A stretch of DNA of 64,000 nt from Salinibacillus kushneri (GTDB lineage Bacteria > Bacillota > Bacilli > Bacillales > Alkalibacillaceae): contig NZ_FOHJ01000003.1 in the NCBI RefSeq assembly GCF_900111405.1, forward strand, positions 1-64,000. The letters are read 5' to 3'. A model generated the notes under the pieces. That model ran no database searches. It saw only the letters and a program-made list of their open reading frames with translations, and was not told the DNA's origin. Each line of letters opens with the position of its first letter. Within the stretch, counting starts at the first letter, position 1. Shown here one piece after another: positions 26,702 through 40,269 of this stretch. Both the position numbers and the translations under genes were made by a program.

Positions 26702-26981
26702 AAAAAACTCCCATCCCTTTATCATAAAGGGACGAGAGTTACTATATTTCCCGCGATACCACCCTGATTGAGGAAAATATCCTCCAACTTGGTTCTGATA
26801 ACGGTGTTTCACCGAGTATACTTACTGTTTTCTTCGGTATACTTACTCAAGGACGGATTCACAACGAGCTTATATCGGTTCACAGCAGCCACCGACTCTC
26901 TGAAATAAGCTTCCCTGCTACTAATTCCTCTCATCGCTTTTTATTAGCGTATATCCTTTTTTCCGTTAATGACTGTCATTC
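26702..26981 (-). promoter_or_regulatory. Serine T-box leader of serS
   Basis: The T-box AGGGTGGTATCGCGG is at 26751-26765 on the minus strand. The terminator pairs AACTCTCGTCCCTTTAT with its partner GGGATGGGAGTT, followed by T6. The specifier codon in Stem I is TCC (26855-26857), a serine codon, in GAA-TCC-GTCCTTGAG. Confidence 0.92.
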
Positions 26982-26987
26982 GTTAAT

Positions 26988-27016
26988 AATATACCCTTTT
27001 TACTAGAAAGATGCAA
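26988..27016 (-). promoter_or_regulatory. Promoter of the serS T-box leader
   Basis: Minus-strand -35 TTGCAT (27011-27016), 17-bp spacer, -10 TATATT (26988-26993). The -35 overlaps the last codons of pdxT. Confidence 0.65.
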
Positions 27017-27596
27017 GTTTCTTTACGGAATCCTCAACCATATGAACAAAATGTTGCGTCAGGCGATAATCATCCGTTAACTCAGGATGAAAAGCACAAG
27101 TTAAATAATGATCCTGTTGTGCAGCTACAATTTTATCCTCATACGTAGCTATTACATCTACATTGTCACCTGTTTCTAAAATATAGGGTGCCCGAATAAA
27201 TACTGCATTAAACGAATCAGCTATTCCTTTTAATTCAATTTCAGCTTCAAAGCTTTCTTTTTGGCGGCCAAAGGCATTTCGTGCTGCCTTGATATCAATG
27301 AGCTGGAGATGGGCATCAGGTTGTCCATCGAGTTCTTTAGCTAATAATATTAGTCCCGCACAAGTACCAAAGATAGGCTTTCCTGATTGACCAAATCGAC
27401 GTAAGGCATCAAAAAATCCGTATTTATCTATAAGGCGTCTCATTGTTGTGCTCTCGCCACCTGGCAGAATGAGGCCATCTAATTCATCTAGTTGTTCTAC
27501 ACGCTTAACGACTGTTGCTTTAGCACCACAAGCTTCAACAGTACGTACATGTTCCTGTACAGCTCCTTGTAAACCTAGTACACCAATTTTCACCAT
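27003..27596 (-). CDS. pdxT: Pyridoxal 5'-phosphate synthase glutaminase subunit PdxT
   Basis: 197 residues, class I glutamine amidotransferase. Catalytic Cys79 (GTCAGL) and the His171/Glu173 pair (FHPEL) are present. It gives ammonia to PdxS for PLP synthesis. It lies 23 bp after pdxS in the same operon. RBS AAGGGG. Confidence 0.97.
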   Translation of the reverse strand: MVKIGVLGLQGAVQEHVRTVEACGAKATVVKRVEQLDELDGLILPGGESTTMRRLIDKYGFFDALRRFGQSGKPIFGTCAGLILLAKELDGQPDAHLQLIDIKAARNAFGRQKESFEAEIELKGIADSFNAVFIRAPYILETGDNVDVIATYEDKIVAAQQDHYLTCAFHPELTDDYRLTQHFVHMVEDSVKKLASF

Positions 27597-27619
27597 GATG
27601 CATGACCCCTTCTTATAAA

Positions 27620-28504
27620 TTACTCACTGCGGTCTTGCATACGATCAGCTTCCGATAAAGTAGACATTTCCTGTCCTTTCATCGCTGTTCCAAGACCTTT
27701 TGATAATTTACCAATTAATTCATAATCTTCATAATGTGTAGTTGCTTCCACAATGGAACGAGCAAAATTTTCTGGATTATCCGATTTAAAAATACCTGAA
27801 CCAACAAATACACCATCTGCACCTAACTGCATCATAAGAGCAGCATCTGCAGGTGTAGCAATTCCTCCTGCAGCAAAGTTCACGACTGGAAGACGTCCCT
27901 CTTCTTTAATCTCTTTAAGCAGTTCATACGGTGAACCCGTATTCTTTGCATAAACCATCAACTCGTCCTCTGAAAGTCCAGCAATTTCACGGATTTGTGA
28001 TTGTACTTTACGCATGTGACGGACTGCTTCTACAATATTTCCTGTACCAGGCTCACCCTTTGTACGTAACATGGAAGCTCCTTCTCCAATACGGCGAACA
28101 GCTTCTCCAATATCCCGACAACCGCATACGAAAGGAACCGTATAATCGGTTTTATTAATGTGATAGACTTCATCAGCAGGGGTTAAAACTTCACTTTCGT
28201 CAATATAATCAACCCCAAGTGATTCGAGGACTCTTGCTTCTACAATGTGGCCAATACGTGCCTTTGCCATAACTGGGATTGAAACAGCATTCATGACTTC
28301 TTCCACTACAGTTGGGTCAGCCATTCTTGCAACTCCTCCAGCCGCACGAATATCAGCTGGAACACGTTCAAGAGCCATTACCGCTACAGCTCCAGCTTCC
28401 TCTGCAATTTTTGCCTGTTCAGCATTGACAACGTCCATGATAACGCCGCCTTTTTGCATTTCGGCCATTCCCCGCTTCACACGATTAGTACCTGTTTTTG
28501 ACAT
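27620..28504 (-). CDS. pdxS: Pyridoxal 5'-phosphate synthase lyase subunit PdxS
   Basis: 294 residues, the usual size. It makes PLP from ribose 5-phosphate, glyceraldehyde 3-phosphate and ammonia. Asp24 and the two catalytic lysines Lys81 (MAKARIGH) and Lys149 (LRTKGE) are in place. It forms the dodecamer to which PdxT docks. Start ATG with GGGGGA 7 nt upstream. dacA-pdxS-pdxT-serS is the conserved Bacillus order; a weak -10 (TATACT) lies 20 bp upstream, but its -35 is poor. Confidence 0.98.
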   Translation of the reverse strand: MSKTGTNRVKRGMAEMQKGGVIMDVVNAEQAKIAEEAGAVAVMALERVPADIRAAGGVARMADPTVVEEVMNAVSIPVMAKARIGHIVEARVLESLGVDYIDESEVLTPADEVYHINKTDYTVPFVCGCRDIGEAVRRIGEGASMLRTKGEPGTGNIVEAVRHMRKVQSQIREIAGLSEDELMVYAKNTGSPYELLKEIKEEGRLPVVNFAAGGIATPADAALMMQLGADGVFVGSGIFKSDNPENFARSIVEATTHYEDYELIGKLSKGLGTAMKGQEMSTLSEADRMQDRSE

Positions 28505-28584
28505 GACGGTTTCCCCCTAGTATAAATTTACTCGTTTTCTCATAGTTCTATTGTAACGGATAATTCCCAGTATTCAAATCTGAT

Positions 28585-29925
28585 TTAGAATAATCCTTTT
28601 ACCCAATCTACAATACCACCGAATAAATCAGAGAAAAAGTCTCCGATTGCTCGGAAGGTTAAGGTGAACCAATTGGCTTTTTCCACATTGCTTTGTGTAA
28701 CAACTTGTGCTTTTGCCTGTTCATTTGATATATCATCGGTAATATAACCAAATAGCTCTTCACCTGTGTAGGAAATCTTTGCAGTACCTACTGCATCACC
28801 TTCTTCAATAGGCGCCGTTAATTTTCCATCATCATTTAACTTCGATTTATCTAATGTAAATTCTATTTCATAAGGGTTCTCTTCACCAGAAGGCACAACA
28901 CCACGAATAGCTTCGTCTGTAGCAATTTCTACTGATTTTCCCTTACCTTTGGCTACATTTAAAGTAGACTCGTCCTCTTGTTGATAATCAGCAGGGAAAA
29001 TTTCTTTTACTTCCGTTTGGTTAAATCCATAATCAAGTAATTTTTTTGTTTCTTCAAATCGTGCTTCTTTGGAATCTGTTTGCATAACAACCGAAATAAG
29101 TCTTCGGTTATTCCGCTCAGCTGTACCTGTAAAACAATAGCCAGCCATATCTGTCCATCCAGTTTTCATTCCATCCAGACCTTCATATCCAAATGGCTCT
29201 AGCTGGCCAGGCATACCGGGAAGCATCCAATTCCAATTCGTAAATGATTCGTCATCTAATTTACTTTCCGTGATACTTGAATAATCAAGGGCTTCAGGAT
29301 AATCATTTATTAAATGATAAGCTAATAAAGCCACTGATTTTGCTGATAAATAATTATCTGCATCTGCTCCAGTTCCCTCAGGGTGATGTTCTCCTAAATC
29401 ACTATTACTTAATCCAGTAGCATTCACGAACTCAGCATCCTGTAATCCCATCTCCTGAGCTTTTTGATTCATCATCTTAACAAATTCACTTTCAGATCCA
29501 GCTACTAGTTCGGCTAAGGCAACGGTGGTCGCATTATCAGAGTTAACAGCCATAGCTGTATATAATTCTTCTACTGTATATTCTTTATTTTGACGTAATC
29601 CAATTCCGGAAAATGCATCATTATCGGAAAGCCAATAAGCATAATCAGAAATGGTTGTCGTTGTATCCCAACTAATATCTCCATTATTAATCGCCTCTAA
29701 TACCAAGTACTCTGTCATCATCTTGGTCATACTGGCTGGAGGCAAAGCTAAATCCGCTTCTTTCTCATATAATATCTGGCCTGTTTGTGCATCTACTAAA
29801 ATAGCTGATTTTGCTTCAATATTATTCGGTTGTGCTTGGGTAATAACAGGTGCTGGTATTAAGGAAACAACCGTTATGAGAATAGCTGAAAGCACCATCC
29901 CTAATGTTTTTATGTACTTGTTCAT
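28585..29925 (-). CDS. dacA: D-alanyl-D-alanine carboxypeptidase (PBP5, DacA)
   Basis: 446 residues from the preferred ATG at 29925 (MNKYIKTLG), which has GGAGG 8 nt upstream; a weaker start six codons earlier has only AAGGA. A signal peptide (1 to about 31) leads to the peptidase S11 domain with SMTK (65-68), SDN (129-131) and KTG (254-256). A C-terminal beta domain ends in an amphipathic helix (FRAIGDFFSDLFGGIVDWVK) that anchors it to the outer membrane face. It trims the terminal D-Ala of peptidoglycan. Guanine-nucleotide gene guaB lies upstream. Confidence 0.96.
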   Translation of the reverse strand: MNKYIKTLGMVLSAILITVVSLIPAPVITQAQPNNIEAKSAILVDAQTGQILYEKEADLALPPASMTKMMTEYLVLEAINNGDISWDTTTTISDYAYWLSDNDAFSGIGLRQNKEYTVEELYTAMAVNSDNATTVALAELVAGSESEFVKMMNQKAQEMGLQDAEFVNATGLSNSDLGEHHPEGTGADADNYLSAKSVALLAYHLINDYPEALDYSSITESKLDDESFTNWNWMLPGMPGQLEPFGYEGLDGMKTGWTDMAGYCFTGTAERNNRRLISVVMQTDSKEARFEETKKLLDYGFNQTEVKEIFPADYQQEDESTLNVAKGKGKSVEIATDEAIRGVVPSGEENPYEIEFTLDKSKLNDDGKLTAPIEEGDAVGTAKISYTGEELFGYITDDISNEQAKAQVVTQSNVEKANWFTLTFRAIGDFFSDLFGGIVDWVKGLF

Positions 29926-29981
29926 CTGTCTAACCTCCACCATTTTAATCTATCCTTTGCAATTTTATCATATCGGTATCA

Positions 29982-30012
29982 AAAAAAATAGACAGTGAAT
30001 AGTCACTGTCTA
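29982..30012 (-). terminator. Terminator of guaB
   Basis: Minus-strand AGACAGTGA and TCACTGTCT form a perfect 9-bp stem followed by ATTTTTTTT. A smaller hairpin, TTTAGGT/ACCTAAA, spans the guaB stop codon just before it. Confidence 0.85.
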
Positions 30013-30037
30013 GAAATACCAATTTAGGTCCTTTCAC

Positions 30038-31510
<1,473 letters not shown>

Positions 31511-31621
31511 TTAGCCCCCCTAATTATGATTTCTTTGATATTTGGTAATACTATTCTTGTAAATTTTCTATATGATACGCTAGTTTTTTTATCTTTTCAA
31601 GGACAAGTAAGGAGATTTTTT

Positions 31622-32578
31622 ATGAGAACGACAAACCTTTCTGCATTTTATCATCAGCTTAAATCTATTCCTTATGTTCAAAAATTCCTTAGTCAATGTT
31701 ATCAAAAAGGGAATTTTAACGAATATGAAAAGCTTAGTTTTCAAAATGCTGATCGATTTATTTATTATCTGGAACATGCTGAAACTTATTTGACACAAGC
31801 TAAAAAAGCGTCTATTTCTATTCAGCCTGTCCTGCTATTTTATGGACTAACACAATTAATCAAAACCTGTTTAATCACAAAAAGACCCCATTATCCTGAA
31901 AATACTAGTTTACTAGCTCATGGCGTCTCCACTAGAAAGCGAAAAAAGCAATCCTATCGATTTTTACAGGATGAGGTGAAAATTCAGCAAAAAGGACTTT
32001 TCCCCTATTTCACAAGTCATCTCTATTCCATTCAGCAATTACCGGTAGACAAATTTTCGATGGAGCATTTATTTAAAAAGATACCTGAAATGGACGACCT
32101 TTATGCGATTCAGCATAAGGAAGAACAATATATCAGGATTGGTCCTGTTGATGAAAAAATACTGCGAATACCATTAAAGCTTATATATGACTGGCATCTT
32201 TCTGAAAGAAGATTCGTGGAAAAACTGCAGAGCTTTCTCCCCCCAATAAAAGAATGGAAGCTTGATCAAAAAAATCTTATGATTTATTTAGAACGAGAAC
32301 TTTTACCTTTTGAAAGTAATTTGATCACTACGGATATAGAATGTGAGCATCTTTTACTGCACAAAAATCGTTTCCTTTTTCATCCCTTCCACGAAGGAAT
32401 GGCTCACTTTTTGCTACTCTATAATTTAAGTATGATTTGCAGATATGAGACGGAATGGTGGGGAGAGCTTCTTCATTCCTTTAGTAATAATGATTATCCA
32501 TACATCCTTCACTTTTTAAATATTACAGCTAAAAAAATCCCCATTATGCTTGGTTTTTTTCTTTTAAACCAAACCTAA
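31622..32578 (+). CDS. yaaC: YaaC family protein
   Basis: 318 residues, close to B. subtilis YaaC (315). Function unknown. I start at ATG 31622 (MRTTNLSAFYHQLKSIP), which has AAGGAG 7 nt upstream; an in-frame ATG 32 codons earlier lacks an RBS and overlaps the guaB upstream region. The protein is cytoplasmic with a mixed helix/strand pattern and no recognisable catalytic motif. It is divergent from guaB, as in B. subtilis. The last 16 codons encode the hairpin of a terminator for the convergent gene. Confidence 0.85.
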   Translation: MRTTNLSAFYHQLKSIPYVQKFLSQCYQKGNFNEYEKLSFQNADRFIYYLEHAETYLTQAKKASISIQPVLLFYGLTQLIKTCLITKRPHYPENTSLLAHGVSTRKRKKQSYRFLQDEVKIQQKGLFPYFTSHLYSIQQLPVDKFSMEHLFKKIPEMDDLYAIQHKEEQYIRIGPVDEKILRIPLKLIYDWHLSERRFVEKLQSFLPPIKEWKLDQKNLMIYLERELLPFESNLITTDIECEHLLLHKNRFLFHPFHEGMAHFLLLYNLSMICRYETEWWGELLHSFSNNDYPYILHFLNITAKKIPIMLGFFLLNQT

Positions 32579-32584
32579 TGGGGG
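32531..32584 (-). terminator. Terminator of the HD-GYP-like gene, inside the yaaC 3' end
   Basis: On the minus strand CCCCATTA and TTGGTTT pair with AAACCAA and TAATGGGG, followed by ATTTTTTT. It lies within the last codons of yaaC, on the other strand. Confidence 0.75.
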
Positions 32585-32602
32585 AGGAATTTCTTATTTA
32601 TT

Positions 32603-33694
32603 TTAGGCCAGTATTTCTTCTATATGAAGCTGTGGATTGTCTTTTAATATAATCATTTCATCACTTTCATTTATTCTTATAATAGGTCTTGTTGGGTCTT
32701 TATTCTCTATAAACACGATTTCTCCTATACGTTGATCAGAAAGTTTAACTTTTGTTCCATTCGAGAAATGGGTTATTCCTGTTACTAAAACATTCACTAC
32801 TTCAAGATCCAATTTCCCCAGCTGTTGAGTTTTTATTTCTTCAACTGCCTTAAACGGTGATTGTTTAGGCTTATAAACTCTTTCTGAAACCATCGCATGG
32901 AAAATATCACTTACAGCAATAATTCTGGCATATAGATCGATTTTCTGATGCTTCAAACCAAAAGGGTAGCCGTTCCCATCCAGTCTTTCGTGGTGTTGCA
33001 AAACAGATAGTTTCGCCTCTTGTTTCAGAGAGGCAATATTCTCAACCCATCGATAAGAGTAAATGGGATGTTGTTGAACTTCTTTAAATTCTTCTGCTGA
33101 TAAACGGTCAGTTTTATTTAATATTTTTTCAGAAATCTGCGCCATACCGCAATCGCTTAAATAGGCGGCTAATGCCACTTGAATTCGATCACCTTGTGAA
33201 AGCTTCATACGTTTTGCAATAAATGCACCTATTAAAGCTTTTGCAACAAAGTGATGATAAAAGTAATTTTCTTTATCTACATGGTGGTGAAGAGAAAAAA
33301 TAATACCAGAGTCATTTTCAGCTTTCAAAATAAGAGGGATTAGAAATTCTCTTATCTTTGAAATATTTACCGGATTTCTTGCTTGCCACTTAAGAAACAT
33401 TTCTTTTGTCTCGTTGACACTTTGAGCATATTCAATGGCAAAGGGCTGCGTTTTCTGTTCAGTTTCTTTCTTTGTTTCCTGCTTTTCCTCTTGCCGTTTT
33501 GCTCCTGGAATAAAATTCTCACCGTCTACAAGCTTTGATGAAACCTCTAACTCTTTAATACAAAAATGCTTTAATACTTTGATATGAATAGGCTGTATGA
33601 CGGTTTCTTTTGGAATAATAGGATTTACCGTTTTTCCCTTTACCTCTCGCTCTACTATACACCCTGGCTTTAATTGACTGGGATGGACAAGCAA
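32603..33694 (-). CDS. HD-GYP-like protein with altered HD motif
   Basis: 363 residues. The C-terminal half resembles HD-GYP cyclic-di-GMP phosphodiesterases: HHERLDGNGYP (234-244) and later DIFHAMVSERVYK are conserved. But the core HD, usually HDxGK, reads SDCGM (180-184), so His is replaced by Ser and Lys by Met, and the early metal histidine motif is HH (147-148). Activity is therefore doubtful. The first 90 residues hold a DUF3391-like start and a Lys/Glu-rich linker. Start is TTG at 33694, with GGAGGT 9 nt upstream. It lies just after gyrA. Confidence 0.8.
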   Translation of the reverse strand: MLVHPSQLKPGCIVEREVKGKTVNPIIPKETVIQPIHIKVLKHFCIKELEVSSKLVDGENFIPGAKRQEEKQETKKETEQKTQPFAIEYAQSVNETKEMFLKWQARNPVNISKIREFLIPLILKAENDSGIIFSLHHHVDKENYFYHHFVAKALIGAFIAKRMKLSQGDRIQVALAAYLSDCGMAQISEKILNKTDRLSAEEFKEVQQHPIYSYRWVENIASLKQEAKLSVLQHHERLDGNGYPFGLKHQKIDLYARIIAVSDIFHAMVSERVYKPKQSPFKAVEEIKTQQLGKLDLEVVNVLVTGITHFSNGTKVKLSDQRIGEIVFIENKDPTRPIIRINESDEMIILKDNPQLHIEEILA

Positions 33695-33729
33695 TTTCTC
33701 TTCACCTCCAAAAATTCAAGTTATTTTCC

Positions 33730-36252
33730 TTACTCTGTTGGTTCTTCATCTTGATTTTCAGAATCCTGATTGTTTAAATCCTGTACTTGCTGCTCATCCT
33801 CAATGGCATCTTCCTCATCTTCTTGTGCAATTTTGGCAATGGTTGAAACTTCTTCTCCTTCTTCCAAGCGAATGAGTTTTACCCCTTGTGTATTTCTTCC
33901 TGTTTCTGAAATTCCTTCAACAGGCATACGAATAAGCATACCACTTTCGGTAATTAAGATAAGATCTTCTTCCGGTGTCACCGTTTTTACGGCAACAACA
34001 TTTCCATTCTTTTCTGTTAAGTGACAGGTAAGGATTCCTTTACCCCCGCGATTCGTCGTTCGATACTCCTCAGCCTTTGTTCGTTTTCCGAATCCCTTAC
34101 TTGTTACGGTTAGGACTTGAGAGGATTCATCTAGTATTTCCATCGACACCACTTTATCTTCTTCATCTCTTAAAGTTATTCCTTTGACTCCAGAAGCTGT
34201 TCTTCCCATAGCACGTACATCCTGTTCATCAAAGCGAATTAGGTAACCTTGTTTCGTTCCAATCATAATTTGTTTGTTTCCATCTGTCAGACGTACTGAA
34301 ATTAATTCATCATCTTCTTTTAAATTGATAGCACGCAGGCCGCCTTTTCGGATATTCGCAAATTGTGATAATGCTGTCCGCTTCGAAATACCATGTTCTG
34401 TGGTAAAGAATAAGTACCAATCATCAGAGAATTCATTAATAGAAATCATGGCATTTATCCATTCTCCTTTTTCTACCTCCAGAACATTGACGATAGGAAT
34501 TCCCTTAGCTGTTCGCCCAAACGAAGGAATCTCGTAGCCTTTTGTTTTATAGACCTTTCCTTTATTAGAAAAGAACAATATTGTATTGTGAGTAGATGTG
34601 GACAGTAGATGCTCTACAAAATCATCTTCGTTAGTGCCCATGCCCTGAACACCGCGTCCACCTCTTTTTTGTGTACGATAAGTGGATGCAGGAAGTCGTT
34701 TAATATATCCTTTATGCGTTAAGGTAATAACTATGGTTTCTTCCGGGATAAGATCTTCATCCTCGATAAAGTCTGTCCCTCCAACGGTAATTTCCGTTTT
34801 TCTTTCATCGTTATAACGCTCTTTAATATCCGTTAATTCCTCACGAATTATCTCAAGTACTTTTTCCTCATCAGCTAAAATAGCCTTCAGCTCTCCAATA
34901 AGTTTAACGAGATCACTATATTCATTTTCGATTTTTTCCCGTTCTAAACCAGTTAAACGTTGTAAACGCATGTCTAATATAGCTTGAGCCTGCTTTTCAG
35001 ACAGTTCAAAACGATTAACCAGTTCTTCACGTGCAATATCTGTTGTTTTAGAATTACGAATTAAGGAGATAACCTCATCCAGATGGTCAAGAGCCACTCG
35101 CAAACCTTCTAAAATATGAGCTCTTGCCTCAGCTTTTCTCAACTCATAAGCTGTTCTTCTCTTAATTACTACTTTTTGATGATCTAAATAATGATTTAAC
35201 GTTTGTTTAAGATTTAAAATCTTAGGTTCTCCATCAACAAGTGCTAAGGTATTAATTCCAAAAGAAGTTTGTAGTGCTGTTTGTTTATATAAATTGTTTA
35301 AGACAACATTTGGATTTACATCTTTACGTAATTCAATCACAACACGCATACCTTCACGATCAGATTCATCACGTAAGTCTGTAATCCCGTCAATTTTTTT
35401 GTCCCGAACTAATTCAGCAATTTTTTCAATTAATTTTGCTTTGTTTACTTGGAAAGGAAGCTCCGTAACAATAATAGAGGACTTTCCGTTTTTCATTTCT
35501 GTTATTTCGGATTTTGCGCGAACAGTAATCGAACCTTTACCTGTTTCATAGGCTTGACGGATACCTCTACGTCCTAAAATTTGACCTCCTGTAGGAAAAT
35601 CAGGTCCGTGAATATAATTTTCCATAAGCTCATGAATGGTGATATCAGGATTTTTACTTAACTCTAATACACCATCTATAACTTCACCAAGTTGATGGGG
35701 CGGAATATTCGTCGCCATTCCAACTGCAATACCTGAAGCACCATTTACTAGTAAGTTAGGGAAACGGGCAGGTAAAACAGCTGGTTCCTTCTCGGTACCA
35801 TCATAGTTATCAATATAATCAATGGTATCTTTATTTATATCCCGTAGAATTTCCATAGAAATTTTGGACATTCTAGCCTCTGTATAACGCATAGCGGCTG
35901 CTGCATCACCATCAACAGAACCAAAATTTCCATGTCCATCAACAAGTGGATAGCGATAATTAAAATCCTGCGCCATTCTTACCATCGCATCGTATACTGC
36001 CGAGTCACCATGGGGATGATACTTACCGATAACTTCTCCTACTATACGAGCAGATTTTTTATAAGCCTTATCTGCATACATACCTAAATCGTGCATCGCA
36101 TATAATATTCTTCGATGCACTGGTTTCATTCCATCACGAACATCAGGAAGTGCACGTGCAACAATAACACTCATCGCATAGTCTAAAAATGATGTGCGCA
36201 TTTCCTGATTAAGATTAACTTCCTGCACCTGTGGACGTTGTTGATCCACCAT
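33730..36252 (-). CDS. gyrA: DNA gyrase subunit A
   Basis: 840 residues. The breakage-reunion domain carries Tyr123 (AAMRYTEAR); the quinolone-determining region has Ser84 and Asp88, a pattern usual in susceptible strains. The GyrA box QKRGGRG opens the C-terminal beta-pinwheel (from about 500), and the tail is acidic. I start at ATG 36252 (MVDQQRPQ) with GGGAGGT 7 nt upstream; the frame is open 20 codons further up, into the repeat. It follows gyrB. Confidence 0.98.
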   Translation of the reverse strand: MVDQQRPQVQEVNLNQEMRTSFLDYAMSVIVARALPDVRDGMKPVHRRILYAMHDLGMYADKAYKKSARIVGEVIGKYHPHGDSAVYDAMVRMAQDFNYRYPLVDGHGNFGSVDGDAAAAMRYTEARMSKISMEILRDINKDTIDYIDNYDGTEKEPAVLPARFPNLLVNGASGIAVGMATNIPPHQLGEVIDGVLELSKNPDITIHELMENYIHGPDFPTGGQILGRRGIRQAYETGKGSITVRAKSEITEMKNGKSSIIVTELPFQVNKAKLIEKIAELVRDKKIDGITDLRDESDREGMRVVIELRKDVNPNVVLNNLYKQTALQTSFGINTLALVDGEPKILNLKQTLNHYLDHQKVVIKRRTAYELRKAEARAHILEGLRVALDHLDEVISLIRNSKTTDIAREELVNRFELSEKQAQAILDMRLQRLTGLEREKIENEYSDLVKLIGELKAILADEEKVLEIIREELTDIKERYNDERKTEITVGGTDFIEDEDLIPEETIVITLTHKGYIKRLPASTYRTQKRGGRGVQGMGTNEDDFVEHLLSTSTHNTILFFSNKGKVYKTKGYEIPSFGRTAKGIPIVNVLEVEKGEWINAMISINEFSDDWYLFFTTEHGISKRTALSQFANIRKGGLRAINLKEDDELISVRLTDGNKQIMIGTKQGYLIRFDEQDVRAMGRTASGVKGITLRDEEDKVVSMEILDESSQVLTVTSKGFGKRTKAEEYRTTNRGGKGILTCHLTEKNGNVVAVKTVTPEEDLILITESGMLIRMPVEGISETGRNTQGVKLIRLEEGEEVSTIAKIAQEDEEDAIEDEQQVQDLNNQDSENQDEEPTE

Positions 36253-36271
36253 AGAACTACCTCCCTTATTA

Positions 36272-36400
36272 GAAAAGCGTAGGCGGCTGATTAGGTCAGA
36301 CTGTATAAGCAAAATCTACTACATTGCTAAAAAAACCATGCCATTCCGTGAAATTTTGCTTCTGTCTGCTTGGCCTAGGAGCCGCAAGCCGTTGAACAAG
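36272..36400 (+). repeat. Intergenic repeat, family A
   Basis: Starts GAAAAGCGTAGGCGGCTG and continues ACTGTATAAGCAAAATCTAC, a partner ATTTTGCTTCTGT and GGCCTAGGAGCCGCAAG. It matches the element at 23195 in order and content. It fills the gap between gyrB and gyrA. Confidence 0.7.
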
Positions 36401-36454
36401 TCAAACCCACAAAGTGACACACTTTTGGCCACGGAATGGGTTTGACTAGTGTCT

Positions 36455-38398
<1,944 letters not shown>

Positions 38399-38440
38399 TT
38401 ATTCTTACTTTCATTAATCTGTAAATAGTAAATCATGAGT

Positions 38441-38725
38441 CTATTCATCATAATCGTCAGAATAATCCTCTAATTTATCTAAAGTAAAGTTCAAACTTGA
38501 TCGTTTTCTCAATGTTGCAACCGATAAATTACTAAAATAAATAAAGTTCGTAGTGATAACGATTGATTTTGCCTGATCATGTGATGTATCAATTACGACA
38601 TTTCTCTTTTTTTGATTTCGAATCATTTCATCAGTGATTGTCGATGATGTTAATAATTCACAATCAATGATGGCGACTACATCTTCTGATTGGATTACAT
38701 CTTCTTCGCCAATATGGATAAACAC
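38441..38725 (-). CDS. remB: Extracellular matrix regulator RemB (DUF370)
   Basis: 94 residues from GTG 38725 (MFIHIGEEDVI), the start that aligns with B. subtilis YaaB (MYIHLGDD). A GTG four codons earlier overlaps the recF stop codon. The DUF370 motif KSIVITTNFIYFSNLS is clear (about 56-71). RemB is related to RemA, a DNA-binding regulator of biofilm genes. It has an acidic tail absent from the short B. subtilis protein. It lies between recF and gyrB. Confidence 0.9.
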   Translation of the reverse strand: MFIHIGEEDVIQSEDVVAIIDCELLTSSTITDEMIRNQKKRNVVIDTSHDQAKSIVITTNFIYFSNLSVATLRKRSSLNFTLDKLEDYSDDYDE

Positions 38726-38733
38726 ACTGAACC

Positions 38734-39852
38734 TCACCCTTCTTTTAAAACTATCCCTTCTTGAACATGAAAGATCTCTGCATTTTGTAAGGTATCATGT
38801 TCAATTCCATCCACACTAGTAGTGGATACAAACGTTTGAACTTTTCCTTGAATCGTGTTTAACAGATGTGACTGTCTCTGATTATCAAGCTCACTTAAAA
38901 CATCATCTAGTAAAAGAACAGGGTATTCTCCTACTTCATTATGAATGAGTTCAATTTCGGCTAGTTTGAGAGATAAGGCTGTTGTTCTTTGCTGACCTTG
39001 TGATCCAAATCTTTGCACTTCTTTTCCATTCACATAAAATAAGAGGTCGTCACGATGAGGGCCTATTAGAGATGTACCTCTTTCAATTTCTCTTGTCTCT
39101 ATATCTTGAAAGTGGTTTTGATAAGTCTTTACTATTTTTGACAAATCCATGTCTTCTGATACATCAACGCTTCCATCATAGGTCATTTCTAACTGCTCTA
39201 ATTGATGACTAATACCAGTATGAATCGGCTCAGCCCATTCTCTAAGAAGCTTTAAAAACTCAAATCTTCTCTCAACAATAAGCGCTGCATGTTCGATGAG
39301 TTGGTCAGTCAAAACACGCAGCATGGTTCGATCCATATTATGCTGTCTTTGGTAGTCTTTTAATAAAGCATTACGTTGTTTTAAAACTTTTTGATATTGA
39401 TTTAAATGGTAGACGTAAACAGGCTGAATTTGTCCAATTTCCATATCAATAAAACGACGACGTTCCTGAGGGTTTCCTTTGACTAGGTTTAAATCCTCCG
39501 GTGCAAACATCACAACGTTAAAAGCACTAATATAGTCACTTAATTTCGGTTGTTCTATATGATTTAATTTGGCTTTTTTTCCTTTATTGGATAGAACAAT
39601 TTCCAGTGGGAGAGACCGATTTCGTTTTATAATACTCCCTTTTATTTTAGCATAATTTTCGTCCCATTTAATTAATTCCTTATCACGAGGAGTTCGGTGA
39701 GACCTGGTTAAGGCCAGAACATATATTGATTCCATGAGATTGGTTTTTCCCTGTGCATTTTCACCAATAATGACATTAATCTTATGGTCAAATTCGACTT
39801 GTATCTGTTCATAATTACGATAATTTGTTAGAGATAATTCCTGGATATACAT
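38734..39852 (-). CDS. recF: DNA replication and repair protein RecF
   Basis: 372 residues, SMC-like ATPase with P-loop GENAQGKT (30-37), signature LIGPHRDDL (near 263) and Walker [12 protein letters not shown] (near 322). It binds ssDNA gaps and helps load RecA with RecO and RecR. RBS AAAGGAG. It lies 30 bp after yaaA and its stop overlaps the region before remB. Confidence 0.98.
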   Translation of the reverse strand: MYIQELSLTNYRNYEQIQVEFDHKINVIIGENAQGKTNLMESIYVLALTRSHRTPRDKELIKWDENYAKIKGSIIKRNRSLPLEIVLSNKGKKAKLNHIEQPKLSDYISAFNVVMFAPEDLNLVKGNPQERRRFIDMEIGQIQPVYVYHLNQYQKVLKQRNALLKDYQRQHNMDRTMLRVLTDQLIEHAALIVERRFEFLKLLREWAEPIHTGISHQLEQLEMTYDGSVDVSEDMDLSKIVKTYQNHFQDIETREIERGTSLIGPHRDDLLFYVNGKEVQRFGSQGQQRTTALSLKLAEIELIHNEVGEYPVLLLDDVLSELDNQRQSHLLNTIQGKVQTFVSTTSVDGIEHDTLQNAEIFHVQEGIVLKEG

Positions 39853-39882
39853 TTAGATCTCCTTTTTTCATCAAAGGAATGT

Positions 39883-40101
39883 TCATTCAGATGTAACTTC
39901 GAAAGAGCCAATCCCTTCAACCTCAACCACATCACCTATTTGCAGTTTTTTTCCTCTTCTGGTTTCCTGATCACCATTTACAAACACATTAAATTCATGT
40001 AAAAACCATTTCGCCATTCCACCTGATTCAATGACATTTGCAAGTTTTAGAAACTGTCCTAATGTGATTGTATCAGTAGAAATTTCAATCGGTTCGCTCA
40101 T
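39883..40101 (-). CDS. yaaA: S4 domain RNA-binding protein YaaA
   Basis: 72 residues, almost all a single S4-like RNA-binding domain (LGQFLKLANVIESGGMAKWF, 14-33). In B. subtilis YaaA it helps ribosome assembly. It lies between dnaN and recF, RBS AAGGTGA. Confidence 0.95.
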   Translation of the reverse strand: MSEPIEISTDTITLGQFLKLANVIESGGMAKWFLHEFNVFVNGDQETRRGKKLQIGDVVEVEGIGSFEVTSE

Positions 40102-40157
40102 ATCTTATCACCTTATCCTCCGTGCATTCATAATACTCCCTATTACTTCATGATAAC

Positions 40158-40184
40158 ATAAAAGCAAGGGGATTTCCCTTGCTT
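40158..40184 (-). terminator. Terminator after dnaN
   Basis: Minus-strand GAAGCAAGGG pairs with CCCTTGCTT around AAATC, followed by TTAT. It may end or attenuate dnaA-dnaN transcription before yaaA. Confidence 0.6.
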
Positions 40185-40269
40185 CATTTTAAATTTGATG
40201 TAATAAATTTGTGCATTACCTTTTTAAAGGTTATTTTGCATAGTCTATTTCTATTTCAGCCGCAGCCGT

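Noticed and set aside
31526-31621. Extension of yaaC upstream
   Set aside because: No RBS, hydrophobic sequence unlike YaaC, and overlaps the guaB promoter region.
35029-35050. CACGTG-containing sequences in gyrA (and at 31431, 36162, 61341) as parS
   Set aside because: Only the central six bases match; flanks differ at four or more positions.
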